From: Pseudomonas sp.
Lineage (GTDB): Bacteria; Pseudomonadota; Gammaproteobacteria; Pseudomonadales; Pseudomonadaceae
Assembly: GCF_028293835.1 (NCBI RefSeq)
Contig: NZ_JAQGNX010000051.1
Coordinates: 1 to 34,870 of the forward strand
Length of the DNA: 34,870 nt
Direction: 5' to 3'
Positions 1-9,552 of this stretch are shown in pieces. Position 1 is the first letter of the stretch. The number at the start of each line of letters is the position of its first letter. The position numbers were made by a program, and so were the translations under genes. The notes under the pieces were generated by a model that did not search any database, had not been told where the DNA came from, and saw nothing but the letters and a program-made list of their open reading frames with translations.

Positions 1-47
1 TCAACCGCTTCGGTCGATTTCCCGAATCCCCCCTAAAGGCCTGGATT

Positions 48-1106
48 ATGAGCAAGCAACCCTCCCTGAGCTACAAAGACGCCGGTGTAGACATCGACGC
101 CGGTGAAGCATTGGTCGAACGCATCAAGAGCGTCGCCAAGCGCACCAAGCGTCCGGAAGTCATGGGCGGTCTGGGTGGCTTCGGCGCCCTTTGCGAAATC
201 CCGGCTGGCTACAAGCAACCCGTGCTGGTCTCCGGCACCGACGGCGTGGGCACCAAGCTGCGCCTGGCGCTGAACCTGAACAAACACGACACCATCGGCA
301 TCGACCTGGTCGCCATGTGCGTCAACGACCTGATCGTCTGTGGTGCCGAGCCGCTGTTCTTCCTCGATTACTACGCCACCGGCAAGCTCAACGTCGAAAC
401 CGCGACCCAGGTTGTGACCGGCATTGGCGCCGGCTGTGAACTGGCCGGTTGCTCGCTGGTAGGCGGCGAGACCGCGGAAATGCCTGGCATGTACGAAGGC
501 GAAGACTACGACCTGGCCGGCTTCTGCGTCGGTGTCGTGGAAAAGGCTGACATCATTGACGGCTCGAAAGTCGCTGCCGGTGATGCCCTGCTCGCCCTGC
601 CCTCTTCCGGTCCGCACTCCAACGGCTACTCGCTTATCCGCAAGATTATCGAAGTGGCTGGCGCCGACATCGAAACCATCCAGCTCGACGGCAAACCGCT
701 GACCGACTTGCTGATGGCGCCAACCCGTATCTACGTCAAGCAGTTGCTCAAGCTGATCAAGGACACTGGCGCAGTCAAGGCCATGGCCCACATCACTGGC
801 GGCGGTTTGCTGGATAACATTCCCCGCGTACTGCCTGCCGGTACTCAGGCTGTGGTCGACGTCGCCAGCTGGCAGCGTCCGGCTGTGTTCGACTGGTTGC
901 AGCAGCAAGGCAACGTTGCCGAGACAGAAATGCACCGCGTTCTTAACTGCGGCGTGGGCATGGTCATCTGTGTTGCTCAGGAACACGTCGAAATCGCTTT
1001 GAATGTACTGCGCGAAGCGGGCGAGCAACCATGGGTTATTGGTCAGATTGCAACGGCCGATGAAGGCGCTGCACAAGTCGAGCTGAAAAACCTCAAGGCA
1101 CACTGA
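48..1106 (+). CDS. purM: Phosphoribosylformylglycinamidine cyclo-ligase (AIR synthetase)
   Basis: PurM catalyses the ATP-dependent ring closure of formylglycinamidine ribonucleotide (FGAM) to aminoimidazole ribonucleotide (AIR), step five of cytosolic de novo purine synthesis. The 352-residue product has the family's usual length. It starts [17 protein letters not shown] and carries the glycine-rich GGLGGFGAL stretch near residue 45, the ATP-site GTDGVGTKL motif near residue 65, and a [18 protein letters not shown] segment near residues 95-112, all typical of AIR synthetases. The ATG at 48 has only a weak AAAGG ribosome site before it. The stop overlaps the purN start by one base (TGATG), so the two genes are translationally coupled. 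The operon promoter would lie outside the window. Identification is secure. Confidence 0.98.
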   Translation: MSKQPSLSYKDAGVDIDAGEALVERIKSVAKRTKRPEVMGGLGGFGALCEIPAGYKQPVLVSGTDGVGTKLRLALNLNKHDTIGIDLVAMCVNDLIVCGAEPLFFLDYYATGKLNVETATQVVTGIGAGCELAGCSLVGGETAEMPGMYEGEDYDLAGFCVGVVEKADIIDGSKVAAGDALLALPSSGPHSNGYSLIRKIIEVAGADIETIQLDGKPLTDLLMAPTRIYVKQLLKLIKDTGAVKAMAHITGGGLLDNIPRVLPAGTQAVVDVASWQRPAVFDWLQQQGNVAETEMHRVLNCGVGMVICVAQEHVEIALNVLREAGEQPWVIGQIATADEGAAQVELKNLKAH

Positions 1107-1753
1107 TGTCAACGTGTGATGTGGTGGTGCTGCTGTCCGGCACCGGCAGCAACCTGCAAGCCATGATCGATCGCCTGCACGGCGTCGATCAACCGGCCCG
1201 AATCCGCGCGGTGATTTCCAACCGCGCCGATGCGTTCGGCCTGCAGCGCGCCAGGGAGGCGGGCATCGAAACCCGCGTCTTGGATCACCGCACCTTTGAA
1301 GGTCGCGAGGCCTTCGATGCGGCACTGATGGACTTGATCGACACCTTCAATCCCAGGCTGGTGGTTCTGGCCGGATTCATGCGAATCTTGAGTGCGACGT
1401 TCGTTCGGCACTACCAGGGCCGCTTGATCAATATCCATCCTTCGCTGTTACCTTTATATAAAGGCTTGCACACTCACCAACGGGTGCTGGAAGCTGGCGA
1501 CCAGGAGCATGGCTGTAGCGTGCATTTTGTGACCGAGGAACTCGATGGGGGTCCGCTGGTCGTACAGGCTGTAGTTTCGGTAGAGTCAGATGATTCGCCA
1601 AGCAGCCTGGCGCAGCGGGTGCACGCTCAGGAACATCAGATTTATCCGCTGGCCATTCGCTGGTTTGCCGAAGGCCGATTGAGCCTTGACGAACACGGCG
1701 CATCGCTGGACGGCCAGTTACTTGGGGCCCGTGGCCACTTGATTCGAACCTAG
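1106..1753 (+). CDS. purN: Phosphoribosylglycinamide formyltransferase
   Basis: PurN transfers a formyl group from 10-formyl-tetrahydrofolate to glycinamide ribonucleotide (GAR) in purine synthesis. The product has 215 residues, close to the E. coli enzyme. It shows the N-terminal phosphate-binding LLSGTGSNLQA loop (residues 9-19) and the NIHPSLLP motif that contains the catalytic Asn109 and His111. The catalytic Asp147 lies in EELDGGP. The ATG overlaps the purM stop codon, as in other proteobacterial purMN operons. The next gene begins only 8 bases after the stop and is probably co-transcribed. Confidence 0.98.
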   Translation: MSTCDVVVLLSGTGSNLQAMIDRLHGVDQPARIRAVISNRADAFGLQRAREAGIETRVLDHRTFEGREAFDAALMDLIDTFNPRLVVLAGFMRILSATFVRHYQGRLINIHPSLLPLYKGLHTHQRVLEAGDQEHGCSVHFVTEELDGGPLVVQAVVSVESDDSPSSLAQRVHAQEHQIYPLAIRWFAEGRLSLDEHGASLDGQLLGARGHLIRT

Positions 1754-1761
1754 GAGATATT

Positions 1762-2478
1762 ATGCGTCGCGCTTTGTTGTTCGCTTTCGCTTTGCTCGCA
1801 CTGCCTGCTGTTCAGGCCGCTGACCTGCAACCCTATTCTGCTACGTACACCGCTGACTGGAAGCAATTGCCCATGAGCGGGGGTACGGCTGAGCGCAGCC
1901 TCACCAAAAATGCCAACGACACGTGGTCCCTGAGTTTTAAGGCCTCGATGATGATTGCCAGCCTGACCGAAGTCAGCACGTTGAAAGTCGATAAAGACGC
2001 CCTGCTGCCACAAACCTACAACTTCGAACGCGGCGGTTTGGGCAAGTCCAAGAAAGTCGACATGACCTTCGACTGGGCCGCCAAAGTCATCAACGGCTCT
2101 GATCGCGGCACTGCGTTTACCGTGCCACTGAACCGTGGAATTCTCGACAAGTCGACCTATCAGCTGGCGTTGCAGAACGACGTTGCCGCTGGCAAGAAAA
2201 GCATGAGCTATCAAGTCGTCGATGGCGATGAAGTAGACACTTATGACTTCCGGGTGTTGGGTCTGGAGAAAGTCGCTACTAAGGCCGGCCAGGTCGACGC
2301 GATCAAAGTGGAACGCGTACGTGATCCAACCCAAAGCAAACGCATCACTGTGATGTGGTTCGCCAAGGATTGGGATTACCTGCTGGTTCGCCTGCAACAG
2401 GTTGAAAACGACGGCAAGGAATACAACATCATGCTGCAAGACGGCACCGTTAACGGCAGAACCGTTAAAGGCAGCTGA
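1762..2478 (+). CDS. DUF3108 domain secreted protein
   Basis: This is a 238-residue exported protein of unknown function. The first 19 residues (MRRALLFAFALLALPAVQA) form a clear Sec signal peptide cut before ADLQPY, so it is probably periplasmic. The mature part reads as a beta-rich domain (PYSATYTADWKQLPMSGG, then LSFKASMMIASLTEVSTL) of the DUF3108 type, a family found next to purMN in other pseudomonads. An AGGAG ribosome site sits 5 bases before the ATG at 1762. It follows purN by 8 bases and is closed by a strong terminator, so it is the last gene of the purMN unit. Its link to purine synthesis, if any, is not evident from the sequence. Confidence 0.85.
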   Translation: MRRALLFAFALLALPAVQAADLQPYSATYTADWKQLPMSGGTAERSLTKNANDTWSLSFKASMMIASLTEVSTLKVDKDALLPQTYNFERGGLGKSKKVDMTFDWAAKVINGSDRGTAFTVPLNRGILDKSTYQLALQNDVAAGKKSMSYQVVDGDEVDTYDFRVLGLEKVATKAGQVDAIKVERVRDPTQSKRITVMWFAKDWDYLLVRLQQVENDGKEYNIMLQDGTVNGRTVKGS

Positions 2479-2500
2479 TCGGCCTGATCACGAAACACCC

Positions 2501-2531
2501 AAAGCCCCGCTGATTTAGTGGGGCTTTTTTT
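2501..2531 (+). terminator. Rho-independent terminator of the purMN-DUF3108 unit
   Basis: AGCCCC and GGGGCT arms enclose a short loop and run into a tract of seven T. The position, 22 bases after the stop of the DUF3108 gene, fits operon termination. Confidence 0.9.
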
Positions 2532-2553
2532 ATGACTGTAATACTACAAAAAA

Positions 2554-2675
2554 TGTAGGAGCGCGCTTGCCCGCGATCGGCTGCCAACCAGTCGCAATCC
2601 AGCCGACCCAGCCATCCGGTTGGGTCGGCAACTGGGACCGCTTCGCGCTCCATCGCGGGCAGGCGCGCTCTTACA
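2554..2675. repeat. Inverted REP pair (GTAGGAGCGCGC class)
   Basis: The segment TAGGAGCGCGCTTGCCCGCG (from about 2556) is matched in reverse at 2652-2675 (ATCGCGGGCAGGCGCGCTC). This gives a BIME-like inverted pair about 120 bp long. Such pairs are typical non-autonomous REP elements mobilised by RAYT transposases in Pseudomonas. Between 2676 and 2934 I see only an AT-rich tract (2860-2885) that may hold the promoter of the next small gene. Confidence 0.75.
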
Positions 2676-2934
2676 GGGGTGTGTTCGCCGGGGAACAGCG
2701 TTATTTCGAGACGCGCAGGCTTTAGCCGAAACTGAACGGGAGCTGTCCGAATTGCAAGTTGCCTGCGTCAGGCCATTTCTACCCTCGCCCCTGAGGACCC
2801 CGGCTTAGAGCCATTCCTGCAGTTTTAACAAAGGTGTATTGCACATTTCGCCTATTTACTTAGGACGCTAACAAAATATATAAGAAGCCCTGCGGCGTGT
2901 TGTCGCAGACACCAAAAGTGCAGGAGTCTTTCAG

Positions 2935-3114
2935 ATGACCGTAAAAGTTACCGAACGCGACTTTTCCCACCTATCCCACGAAAGTCAGGCTTCTGGCCAG
3001 CAGGTCTGGGATGTACATCAACAGGATTTGTTGGTTGGGATGTTCCATAACGAGACGGAAGCTCATCAGTACAAGGCTGAACTGGAAAATCTGGAAAGCC
3101 AACGCACTTCGTAA
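2935..3114 (+). CDS. Small hypothetical protein, 59 residues
   Basis: This is a short gene of 59 codons. It starts with ATG at 2935 after the ribosome site CAGGAG (9-10 bases upstream) and stops with TAA at 3112-3114. The protein begins MTVKVTERDFSHLSHESQ and is acidic and Gln/His-rich, with a likely helix at its end (ETEAHQYKAELENLESQ). There is no signal peptide or membrane segment. I do not recognise the family. Support for a real gene comes from the good ribosome site, the balanced codon use and the terminator directly after it. An AT-rich stretch at 2860-2885 could contain its promoter. It is probably a standalone gene. Confidence 0.6.
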   Translation: MTVKVTERDFSHLSHESQASGQQVWDVHQQDLLVGMFHNETEAHQYKAELENLESQRTS

Positions 3115-3143
3115 GACGTCATTTCGGAATCGCAGTCAAAACA

Positions 3144-3170
3144 AAACCCGCCTCGGCGGGTTTCGTTTGT
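3144..3170 (+). terminator. Terminator after the 59-residue gene
   Basis: AAACCCGCC and GGCGGGTTT arms with a TC loop are followed by the T-rich run TTTCGTTTGT. It lies 30 bases after the small gene and may also serve the converging DUF2058 gene. Confidence 0.8.
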
Positions 3171-3202
3171 GTGCAGCAGCAACTATTTATTTCTACATCC
3201 AG

Positions 3203-3742
3203 TTACCACATCAAGTCATCAGGCACTTGATACGCCGCGTACGGGTCATCGGCATCCGGCGCTTCGGTTGGGACGTTGAGCAGCACAATACGCCGTGGAT
3301 CGCGCTCCTGAATCTTCAGCGCGGCTTCACGGGGGATAATCTCGTAGCCGCCAGCGTGATGAACAATGGCCAACGATCCGGCGCTGAGCTTGTTACGCAT
3401 CAAGGCATTGACCGAGATGCGCTTGACCTTCTTGTCGTCAACGAAGTTGTAATAGTCCTCGGTGGTCAGCTTCGGCAGCCGCGACACTTCGATCAACTGT
3501 TTAACCTGAGCGGTACGCGCTTTCTGCTCAGCCTTCTCTTGCTGCTGACGGTTGAGTTCCTGATCGCGCTTGGCTTTTTCCGCCATGGCCTCCTGGGCCG
3601 CACGTTTTTGTGAGTCGTCGGCAGTGATCTGGCCCTTGTGCACCAGGCGTTGTTCTTTCTGCTTGTCTTTGCCGACCTGCTTGGCCTGCTTTTGATTGAC
3701 CAGGCCTGCTTTGAGCAACTGGTCGCGAAGGGAAATGCTCAT
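3203..3742 (-). CDS. DUF2058 (YaiL-like) protein
   Basis: This is a 179-residue cytosolic protein. It begins MSISLRDQLLKAGLVNQKQAKQ and continues through a long, highly charged Lys/Gln/Glu helical region (residues about 15-95), then a compact C-terminal domain (VSRLPKLTTEDYYNFVDDKKV). This pattern is the DUF2058 family, whose E. coli member YaiL is a nucleoprotein-associated protein of unclear role. I chose the ATG at 3742, which overlaps the mazG stop by four bases (ATGA), over an upstream start that would run far into mazG. The overlap shows translational coupling to mazG. The Lys-rich helix suggests nucleic-acid contact, but this is inference. Confidence 0.85.
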   Translation of the reverse strand: MSISLRDQLLKAGLVNQKQAKQVGKDKQKEQRLVHKGQITADDSQKRAAQEAMAEKAKRDQELNRQQQEKAEQKARTAQVKQLIEVSRLPKLTTEDYYNFVDDKKVKRISVNALMRNKLSAGSLAIVHHAGGYEIIPREAALKIQERDPRRIVLLNVPTEAPDADDPYAAYQVPDDLMW

Positions 3743-4563
3743 GATGCGTTCTTTTCCTGACGTTTGGCTTCGCCCCACAGAGCGTCCAGTTCTTCGAGGG
3801 TGCAATTTTCTATGGGACGGCGGGTTTCGCGCAAGGCCTGTTCGATGAATCGAAAGCGCCTTTCAAATTTAGCGTTCGCTGCACGCAGGGCAGTTTCCGG
3901 ATCGACCTTGAGATGACGCGCGAGATTGACGACCGAAAACAGCAAATCACCGACCTCCTCCGCCACCCCATCGGTATCGTCATCCGCCATGGACTCGAGC
4001 ACTTCATCGAGTTCCTCGCGGACTTTATCAAACACCGGCAACGCATCGGGCCAGTCGAAACCGACTTGGGCGGTGCGCTTTTGTAATTTGATCGACCGCG
4101 ACAATGCCGGCAAAGCGCCGGGCACGTCATCGAGTAGCGATAGCTGTTCCGGGACCTTGGATTTCTCGGACCGCTCTTCAGCTTTGATTTCTTCCCAGCG
4201 CTGCTTGACCTGGGCTTCGTCCAAACGTGGAGTTTCCAACGGCGCGTATAAATCGCCGGTTGGGAATACGTGCGGGTGACGGCGAATCAGTTTGCGGGTA
4301 ATGCTGTCGACTACGCCATCGAATTCAAAACGCCCTTCTTCCCGGGCCAGTTGACTGTAATACACCACTTGAAACAGCAGATCGCCTAACTCACCCTGCA
4401 GATGATCAAAGTCACCGCGCTCGATGGCGTCGGCCACTTCATAGGCTTCTTCCAGGGTATGCGGGACGATGCTGGCGTACGTCTGCTTGATATCCCACGG
4501 ACAGCCGAATTGCGGGTCGCGCAATCGGGCCATGAGGTGAAGTAAATCCTGAAGGTTGTGCAT
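3739..4563 (-). CDS. mazG: Nucleoside triphosphate pyrophosphohydrolase MazG
   Basis: MazG hydrolyses NTPs and dNTPs to monophosphates and pyrophosphate. In E. coli it tempers the effects of (p)ppGpp and removes faulty nucleotides. The 274-residue product has two all-alpha MazG domains. The first carries EEAYEVADAIERGD followed by GELGDLLFQVVYYSQ, and the second carries REELDEVLESM followed by EEVGDLLFSVVNLARH. These supply the paired acidic Mg-binding motifs (EExxE, ExxD). I chose the ATG at 4563, where homologs begin (MHNLQDLLHLMARLRDP) and which has GAGAG seven bases upstream. A GTG at 4581 in the same frame would add six residues. It lies 46 bases after relA, repeating the relA-mazG linkage of E. 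coli. Confidence 0.95.
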   Translation of the reverse strand: MHNLQDLLHLMARLRDPQFGCPWDIKQTYASIVPHTLEEAYEVADAIERGDFDHLQGELGDLLFQVVYYSQLAREEGRFEFDGVVDSITRKLIRRHPHVFPTGDLYAPLETPRLDEAQVKQRWEEIKAEERSEKSKVPEQLSLLDDVPGALPALSRSIKLQKRTAQVGFDWPDALPVFDKVREELDEVLESMADDDTDGVAEEVGDLLFSVVNLARHLKVDPETALRAANAKFERRFRFIEQALRETRRPIENCTLEELDALWGEAKRQEKNAS

Positions 4564-4609
4564 GTAAATACTCTCGTTCACACATTCCCTGTAGGTGGAC
4601 GATCAGACA

Positions 4610-6853
4610 TCAAGGAGTCCGGTTACGCCGGGTTTCGATGATGTTCGGCAACTGGGATATTCGCCCCAACAGCCGCCCCAGTGCATCCAGTCCCGGAATC
4701 TCGATGGTCAGCGACATCAGTGCCGTGTTGTCTTCCTTGTTCGAGCGGGTATTCACCGCCAGCACGTTGATCCGCTCGTTGAGCAGGACCTGGGAAACGT
4801 CACGCAGCAAACCGGAGCGGTCGTAAGCGCGGATAACGATGTCCACCGGGTAGGTAAGCACCGGCACCGGACCCCAACTGACTTGAATGATCCGCTCAGG
4901 CTCGCGACCGCCCAACTGCAGCACCGACGAGCAATCCTGACGGTGAATGCTGACACCGCGACCTTGGGTGATGTAGCCGACAATCGCATCGCCTGGCAAC
5001 GGTTGGCAGCAGCCAGCCATTTGCGTCATCAGGTTACCAACGCCCTGAATCTGAATATCGCCGCGCTTGCCAGGTTTGTAGCCGGTGGCCTTGCGGGGAA
5101 TCAGTTCCAGCTGTTCGTTGCCACGTTCCGGCTCGACCAATTGCTGGGCCAGATTAACCAACTGCGCCAACCGCAGGTCGCCGGCACCCAGGGCCGCAAA
5201 CAGGTCGTCGGCGACCTTCAGATTGGCCTTTTCCGCCAACTTGTCGAAATCAACTTGAGGCAGCGCGAGCCGGGCCAGTTCGCGCTCCAGCAGGGTTTTA
5301 CCGGCAGCGACGTTCTGGTCGCGGGCCTGTAATTTGAACCAATGAACGATCTTCGCCCGCGCCCGCGACGTGGTGATGTAACCCAGGTTCGAGTTCAGCC
5401 AATCGCGGCTCGGTGTACCGTGCTTGCTGGTGATAATTTCAACCTGCTCACCGGTCTGCAGGCTGTAGTTGAGCGGCACGATGCGCCCGTTGATCTTCGC
5501 ACCACGGCAGTTGTGGCCGATCTCCGTGTGCACACGATAGGCGAAGTCCAGTGGCGTCGAGCCTTTGGGCAAGTCAATGGCGTGTCCGTCCGGAGTGAAT
5601 ACATAAACCCGGTCCGGCTCGATATCGACCCGCAACTGGTCCGCCAGGCCGCCGATATCGCCCAGTTCTTCGTGCCACTCGAGCACCTGGCGTAGCCAGG
5701 AAATTTTCTCTTCGTAATGATTGGAGCCGGATTTGACGTCCGTGCCTTTATAGCGCCAGTGCGCGCACACACCCAGTTCCGCCTCTTCGTGCATGGCGTG
5801 GGTACGAATCTGTACTTCCAGCACCTTGCCTTCAGGACCGATAACCGCCGTGTGCAACGAGCGATAGCCGTTCTCTTTAGGGTTGGCGATGTAGTCGTCG
5901 AACTCCTTGGGAATGTGTCGCCACAACGTGTGCACGATACCCAGCGCGGTATAGCAATCACGCACTTCGGGCACCAGCACGCGCAGCGCCCGAACGTCGT
6001 AGATCTGGCTGAATTCCAGACCTTTGCGCTGCATTTTGCGCCAGATCGAATAGATGTGTTTGGCACGACCGCTGATGTTGGATTTGACCCCGGTCTGCAG
6101 CAACTCATGTTCCAGCTGCCCCATGACGTCGCTGATAAACCGCTCGCGGTCCAGGCGACGCTCATGGAGCAATTTAGCGATCTGTTTGTACTGGTCAGGT
6201 TCCAGGTAGCGGAAGGACAAATCCTCCAGCTCCCATTTGATATGACCAATGCCCAACCGATGCGCCAGCGGTGCATAGATGTCGAACACTTCCCGAGCAA
6301 CCCGGTTGCGTTTTTCGTCGGCGACGTTTTTTACCGCCCGAATCGCGCAGGTGCGTTCAGCCAGCTTGATCAGCGCAACGCGGACATCGTCGACCATGGC
6401 CACCAGCATCTTGCGCAGGTTTTCTACTTGCGCCTGACTGCCCAATACCAATGATTGACGCGGACTGAGGCTGGCACTGATTGCAGCCATGCGCAGCACG
6501 CCATCAATCAGTTTAGAGACCGTGGGACCAAAGCGCAGGGCGACATCCGGGAGCTGGATTTTGCCCTCGCGCACACCGCGGTAGATAACCGCTGCCACCA
6601 GGGAGTCTTGATCGAGCTTGAGGTCAGCAAGGATCTCGGCGATTTCCAGGCCTGCCTGAAAACTCGAGGTTCCTTCTGCCCACAGATTCTTTGAAGCGTT
6701 GTCCTGTTGCTCGGCGTGGCGCGCAAACTCGCACGCTTCCTTTAATGCTTGGCGGTCTACCGCCAGGTCGACGCTGACTACATGATCGAGCCATGCATCG
6801 AGATTGATACTGCCATCGGTGTTGATCGGCTGGTGCGCTCTCACCTGTACCAT
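4610..6853 (-). CDS. relA: GTP pyrophosphokinase RelA, (p)ppGpp synthetase I
   Basis: RelA binds stalled ribosomes carrying uncharged tRNA and makes (p)ppGpp from ATP and GTP or GDP, triggering the stringent response. The 747-residue product has the full long-RSH order. First is an HD-like region (about 50-200) in which the canonical HD pair is not seen, as in synthetase-only RelA. The synthetase domain follows (about 240-360, with YDVRALRVLVPEVRDCY and ENGYRSLHTAV), then a TGS domain near 410-470 (DRVYVFTPDGHAIDLPKGSTPLDFAYRVH). A helical and zinc-finger-like region contains CCQPLPGD and HRQDCSS. The protein ends in an ACT domain (DIVIRAYDRSGLLRDVSQVL). A GGGAAGG ribosome site precedes the ATG. 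It sits 162 bases downstream of rlmD on the same strand. Confidence 0.97.
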   Translation of the reverse strand: MVQVRAHQPINTDGSINLDAWLDHVVSVDLAVDRQALKEACEFARHAEQQDNASKNLWAEGTSSFQAGLEIAEILADLKLDQDSLVAAVIYRGVREGKIQLPDVALRFGPTVSKLIDGVLRMAAISASLSPRQSLVLGSQAQVENLRKMLVAMVDDVRVALIKLAERTCAIRAVKNVADEKRNRVAREVFDIYAPLAHRLGIGHIKWELEDLSFRYLEPDQYKQIAKLLHERRLDRERFISDVMGQLEHELLQTGVKSNISGRAKHIYSIWRKMQRKGLEFSQIYDVRALRVLVPEVRDCYTALGIVHTLWRHIPKEFDDYIANPKENGYRSLHTAVIGPEGKVLEVQIRTHAMHEEAELGVCAHWRYKGTDVKSGSNHYEEKISWLRQVLEWHEELGDIGGLADQLRVDIEPDRVYVFTPDGHAIDLPKGSTPLDFAYRVHTEIGHNCRGAKINGRIVPLNYSLQTGEQVEIITSKHGTPSRDWLNSNLGYITTSRARAKIVHWFKLQARDQNVAAGKTLLERELARLALPQVDFDKLAEKANLKVADDLFAALGAGDLRLAQLVNLAQQLVEPERGNEQLELIPRKATGYKPGKRGDIQIQGVGNLMTQMAGCCQPLPGDAIVGYITQGRGVSIHRQDCSSVLQLGGREPERIIQVSWGPVPVLTYPVDIVIRAYDRSGLLRDVSQVLLNERINVLAVNTRSNKEDNTALMSLTIEIPGLDALGRLLGRISQLPNIIETRRNRTP

Positions 6854-7015
6854 GTCGCTTACCTTCCCTACGGCGCGATAACATGCGCCTTCAGTCGCTG
6901 GCCTTCTTCAGCAAACGCTCCTTGCCGGGCAAAGCAAGGGCTGGGCGTTCGCGGGCCAGTCGGATTAAACGAGATTCCCTGTAAACAGCCGACTCGCTTC
7001 CCTAAGCCGTACTGT

Positions 7016-8371
7016 TTACTTACTCGCTTCAAATAAAGCCATCGCCTCGACATGCGCCGTCTGGGGAAACATATCGAGGATACCGGCACGTTTTAATCGG
7101 TAGCCCTGCTTGATCAATTCGACAGTGTCCCGGGCTAAAGTTGCAGGGTTGCATGACACATACAGCAACCGTTCGGCACCTAGCGCAGCCACCTTGCGCA
7201 CGACCTCGAAAGCGCCGTCACGCGGTGGGTCCAAGAGTACCGCAGAAAACCGCTCTGCGGCCCAGCCTGCATCTGCCAAAGGCTGGGACAAATCCGCTTG
7301 AACGAACTGCACGTTGTGCAAATCATTGCTCATTGCGTTGGCCGTGGCACGTTCGACCATGGTCGCAACGCCCTCTACCGCCACCACTTGCCGAACCTGT
7401 CTGGCCAGCGGCAACGCAAAATTACCCAACCCACAAAACAGATCGAGAATACGCTCATCCGCCTGGGGTGCCAGCCATTCCATTGCCTGGGCAATCATCG
7501 CCGCATTGACCACGGCATTAACCTGAATGAAATCCCCAGGCCGGTAAGCCAGCTGCAAACCCCACTGTTCCAGTGGATAGCCCAAGGTTTGCGACGGATC
7601 CACCGGCTGCGGCGCACCTTCACCGTGCAGCCATAACTGCGCTTGATGGGTCAGGCAAAAACCTTGCAGCAACGCCAAGTCTGCCTCGGCCAACGGCGCG
7701 GTATGGCGCAACAACACAGCGGGCGCGGAGCCGCTGAATAATTCAACGTGGCCCAGAACCTGCGGTTTGCTGAACTGACGCAACAGGGCGGGCAACTGCG
7801 TCATGATTGGTTGCAAGGCCTGTACCAGCACCGGACATTCGTCGATGCCGATGATGTCTTGACTTGATGCGGCTCGAAAACCTACGTCCAGGCGCTTGGC
7901 CTTGGCGTCCCAGCGCACGGCGACTCGCGCCCGACGGCGGTAGGCAAATTCCGGACCGGTCAACGGCGCCGCCCATTCGTCCGGCTCGATGCCGGCGACA
8001 CGGATTAATTGCTCGGCGAGCATGCGCTGTTTCAGGGCAAGCTGTTCGTCATGGGAAATATGCTGAACGCTGCATCCGCCACAGCGGCCGAAATGTTTAC
8101 AGGGTGCGGGACGGCGCATGTCGCTGGGCTGGAACACGCGTTCGGTGCGGGCTTCGACGACTTTGCCGTGGGCGTTAAGCACCCGGGCTTCGACTTCTTC
8201 ACCGGCCAGGCTTCCGGCGACAAACCAGGTACGGCCTTCGACGAAAGCGATACCGCGCCCGTCGTTGGCCAAACGCTCGATGGTCAGTCGTTGTTTTTTG
8301 CCGGTGGGCACTTGCGGCGCTTTGGTGCCGCCGGTGGGCTGGAAACGCAGGCCTCGCTCTTGCTTGGCCAT
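7016..8371 (-). CDS. rlmD: 23S rRNA (uracil-1939-C5)-methyltransferase RlmD
   Basis: RlmD (RumA) uses S-adenosylmethionine to methylate C5 of U1939 in 23S rRNA. The 451-residue product has an N-terminal TRAM RNA-binding domain (residues about 20-80, [32 protein letters not shown]). The iron-sulfur cluster motif [14 protein letters not shown] follows. The SAM-binding motif is [14 protein letters not shown], and the catalytic region reads LLDPPRDGA, then [13 protein letters not shown] with the nucleophilic cysteine. The ATG overlaps the cysM stop by one base (TGATG), so translation is coupled. No terminator is obvious before relA 162 bases on, so a cysM-rlmD-relA transcript is possible. Confidence 0.96.
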   Translation of the reverse strand: MAKQERGLRFQPTGGTKAPQVPTGKKQRLTIERLANDGRGIAFVEGRTWFVAGSLAGEEVEARVLNAHGKVVEARTERVFQPSDMRRPAPCKHFGRCGGCSVQHISHDEQLALKQRMLAEQLIRVAGIEPDEWAAPLTGPEFAYRRRARVAVRWDAKAKRLDVGFRAASSQDIIGIDECPVLVQALQPIMTQLPALLRQFSKPQVLGHVELFSGSAPAVLLRHTAPLAEADLALLQGFCLTHQAQLWLHGEGAPQPVDPSQTLGYPLEQWGLQLAYRPGDFIQVNAVVNAAMIAQAMEWLAPQADERILDLFCGLGNFALPLARQVRQVVAVEGVATMVERATANAMSNDLHNVQFVQADLSQPLADAGWAAERFSAVLLDPPRDGAFEVVRKVAALGAERLLYVSCNPATLARDTVELIKQGYRLKRAGILDMFPQTAHVEAMALFEASK

Positions 8372-9273
8372 CAGTTAGGTTCGTCGTAGATGCCGGTCGA
8401 CAAGTATCGGTCGCCGCGGTCACAAATGATAGCGACCATGACCGCGTTCTGGACTTCCTGGGACAAGCGCAACATACCGGCCACCGCACCGCCAGAGGAC
8501 ACACCGCAAAAGATGCCTTCTTCCCGGGCCAAGCGGCGCGTCACGTTTTCGGCTTCCTCCTGGGCCATGTCGACAATACGGTCAACACGGTCGGCTTGAT
8601 AAATCTTCGGCAGGTACTCTTGGGGCCAGCGCCGAATACCTGGGATCGAGGCACCGTCCATTGGCTGCAAACCGATGATTTGCACGTGGGAATTTTGCTC
8701 CTTGAGGTACCGCGAAACACCCATGATGGTGCCCGTGGTACCCATGGAGCTGATGAAGTGGGTGATGGTGCCGCCGGTCTGCTGCCAGATTTCCGGGCCG
8801 GTGCTGGTGTAGTGCGCTTCAGGGTTATCACCGTTGGCGAACTGGTCGAGCACCGTGCCATGGCCTTCGGCCTGCATCCGTTCAGCGAGGTCGCGGGCGC
8901 CTTCCATGCCCTGTTCCTTGCTGACCAGAATCAGCTCGGCGCCATAGGCAGTCATTGCAGCCTTGCGCTCGGCGCTGGAGTTGTCCGGCATGATCAGGAT
9001 CATCCGGTAGCCCTTGATCGCAGCGGCCATGGCCAGCGCGATGCCGGTGTTGCCAGAGGTCGCTTCGATCAGGGTATCGCCCTGGTGGATTTGCCCGCGC
9101 AGTTCGGCACGGGTGATCATCGACAGCGCCGGGCGGTCTTTCACCGACCCAGCCGGGTTGTTGCCCTCAAGCTTCAGCAGCAGGGTATTGGTGGTGTCCC
9201 CGGCCAGGCGTTGTAAACGCACCAGCGGGGTGTTGCCGACGCAATCGGCAATGGTTTGATAGTGCAGGGTCAT
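8371..9273 (-). CDS. cysM: Cysteine synthase B
   Basis: CysM is a cytosolic PLP enzyme that makes cysteine (or S-sulfocysteine from thiosulfate) from O-acetylserine. The 300-residue product begins [21 protein letters not shown]. Lys45 in [12 protein letters not shown] is the Schiff-base lysine. [12 protein letters not shown] binds the substrate carboxylate and [13 protein letters not shown] binds the PLP phosphate. The ATG at 9273 was chosen because homologs start there; the in-frame upstream extension (MIWALDVCRYDRR) does not look like protein. It heads the leftward cluster with rlmD and relA. Confidence 0.96.
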   Translation of the reverse strand: MTLHYQTIADCVGNTPLVRLQRLAGDTTNTLLLKLEGNNPAGSVKDRPALSMITRAELRGQIHQGDTLIEATSGNTGIALAMAAAIKGYRMILIMPDNSSAERKAAMTAYGAELILVSKEQGMEGARDLAERMQAEGHGTVLDQFANGDNPEAHYTSTGPEIWQQTGGTITHFISSMGTTGTIMGVSRYLKEQNSHVQIIGLQPMDGASIPGIRRWPQEYLPKIYQADRVDRIVDMAQEEAENVTRRLAREEGIFCGVSSGGAVAGMLRLSQEVQNAVMVAIICDRGDRYLSTGIYDEPN

Positions 9274-9380
9274 GGCGTCTTCGCAATCCAGACTGCGGGG
9301 CCGCCTATCATAACGGCAAACGTCCAAAGCCCATATCACGCAAAGTGCGGCCTATATAACGGAAGACTATAAGCCGCTTC

Positions 9381-9472
9381 TGTAGGAGCTGCCGAAGGCC
9401 GCGATAGGTCGGGAGCCGGTCGCCCTTATGATTGCAGCGCCTGTTCGATAGCCAACAACTTGGCTCCTACAG
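9381..9472. repeat. REP-like pair between cysM and gacS
   Basis: The GTAGGAGCTGCCGAAGGCCG element at 9382 is followed by an inverted element of the second family (CCAACAACTTGGCTCCTACA) ending at 9472. Both are Pseudomonas REP types sharing the GTAGGAGC head. The outer ends are complementary, so the block can form a cruciform or a long stem. It lies between divergent cysM and gacS. Confidence 0.65.
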
Positions 9473-9552
9473 CGGTTAGTAGAGGCCGGCGCGCAAGCAA
9501 CTCGCTACACTGGCCTCTTGAATAGTGTGGCCCGGATGCTGGAGAGAATGGC

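Noticed and set aside
33..1325. 430-codon minus-strand frame across purM and the start of purN
   Set aside because: It is the mirror image of well-identified genes with no protein-like motifs.
3011..3613. 200-codon plus-strand frame overlapping the 59-residue gene and DUF2058
   Set aside because: It runs through a terminator and then antisense to DUF2058; the composition is not protein-like.
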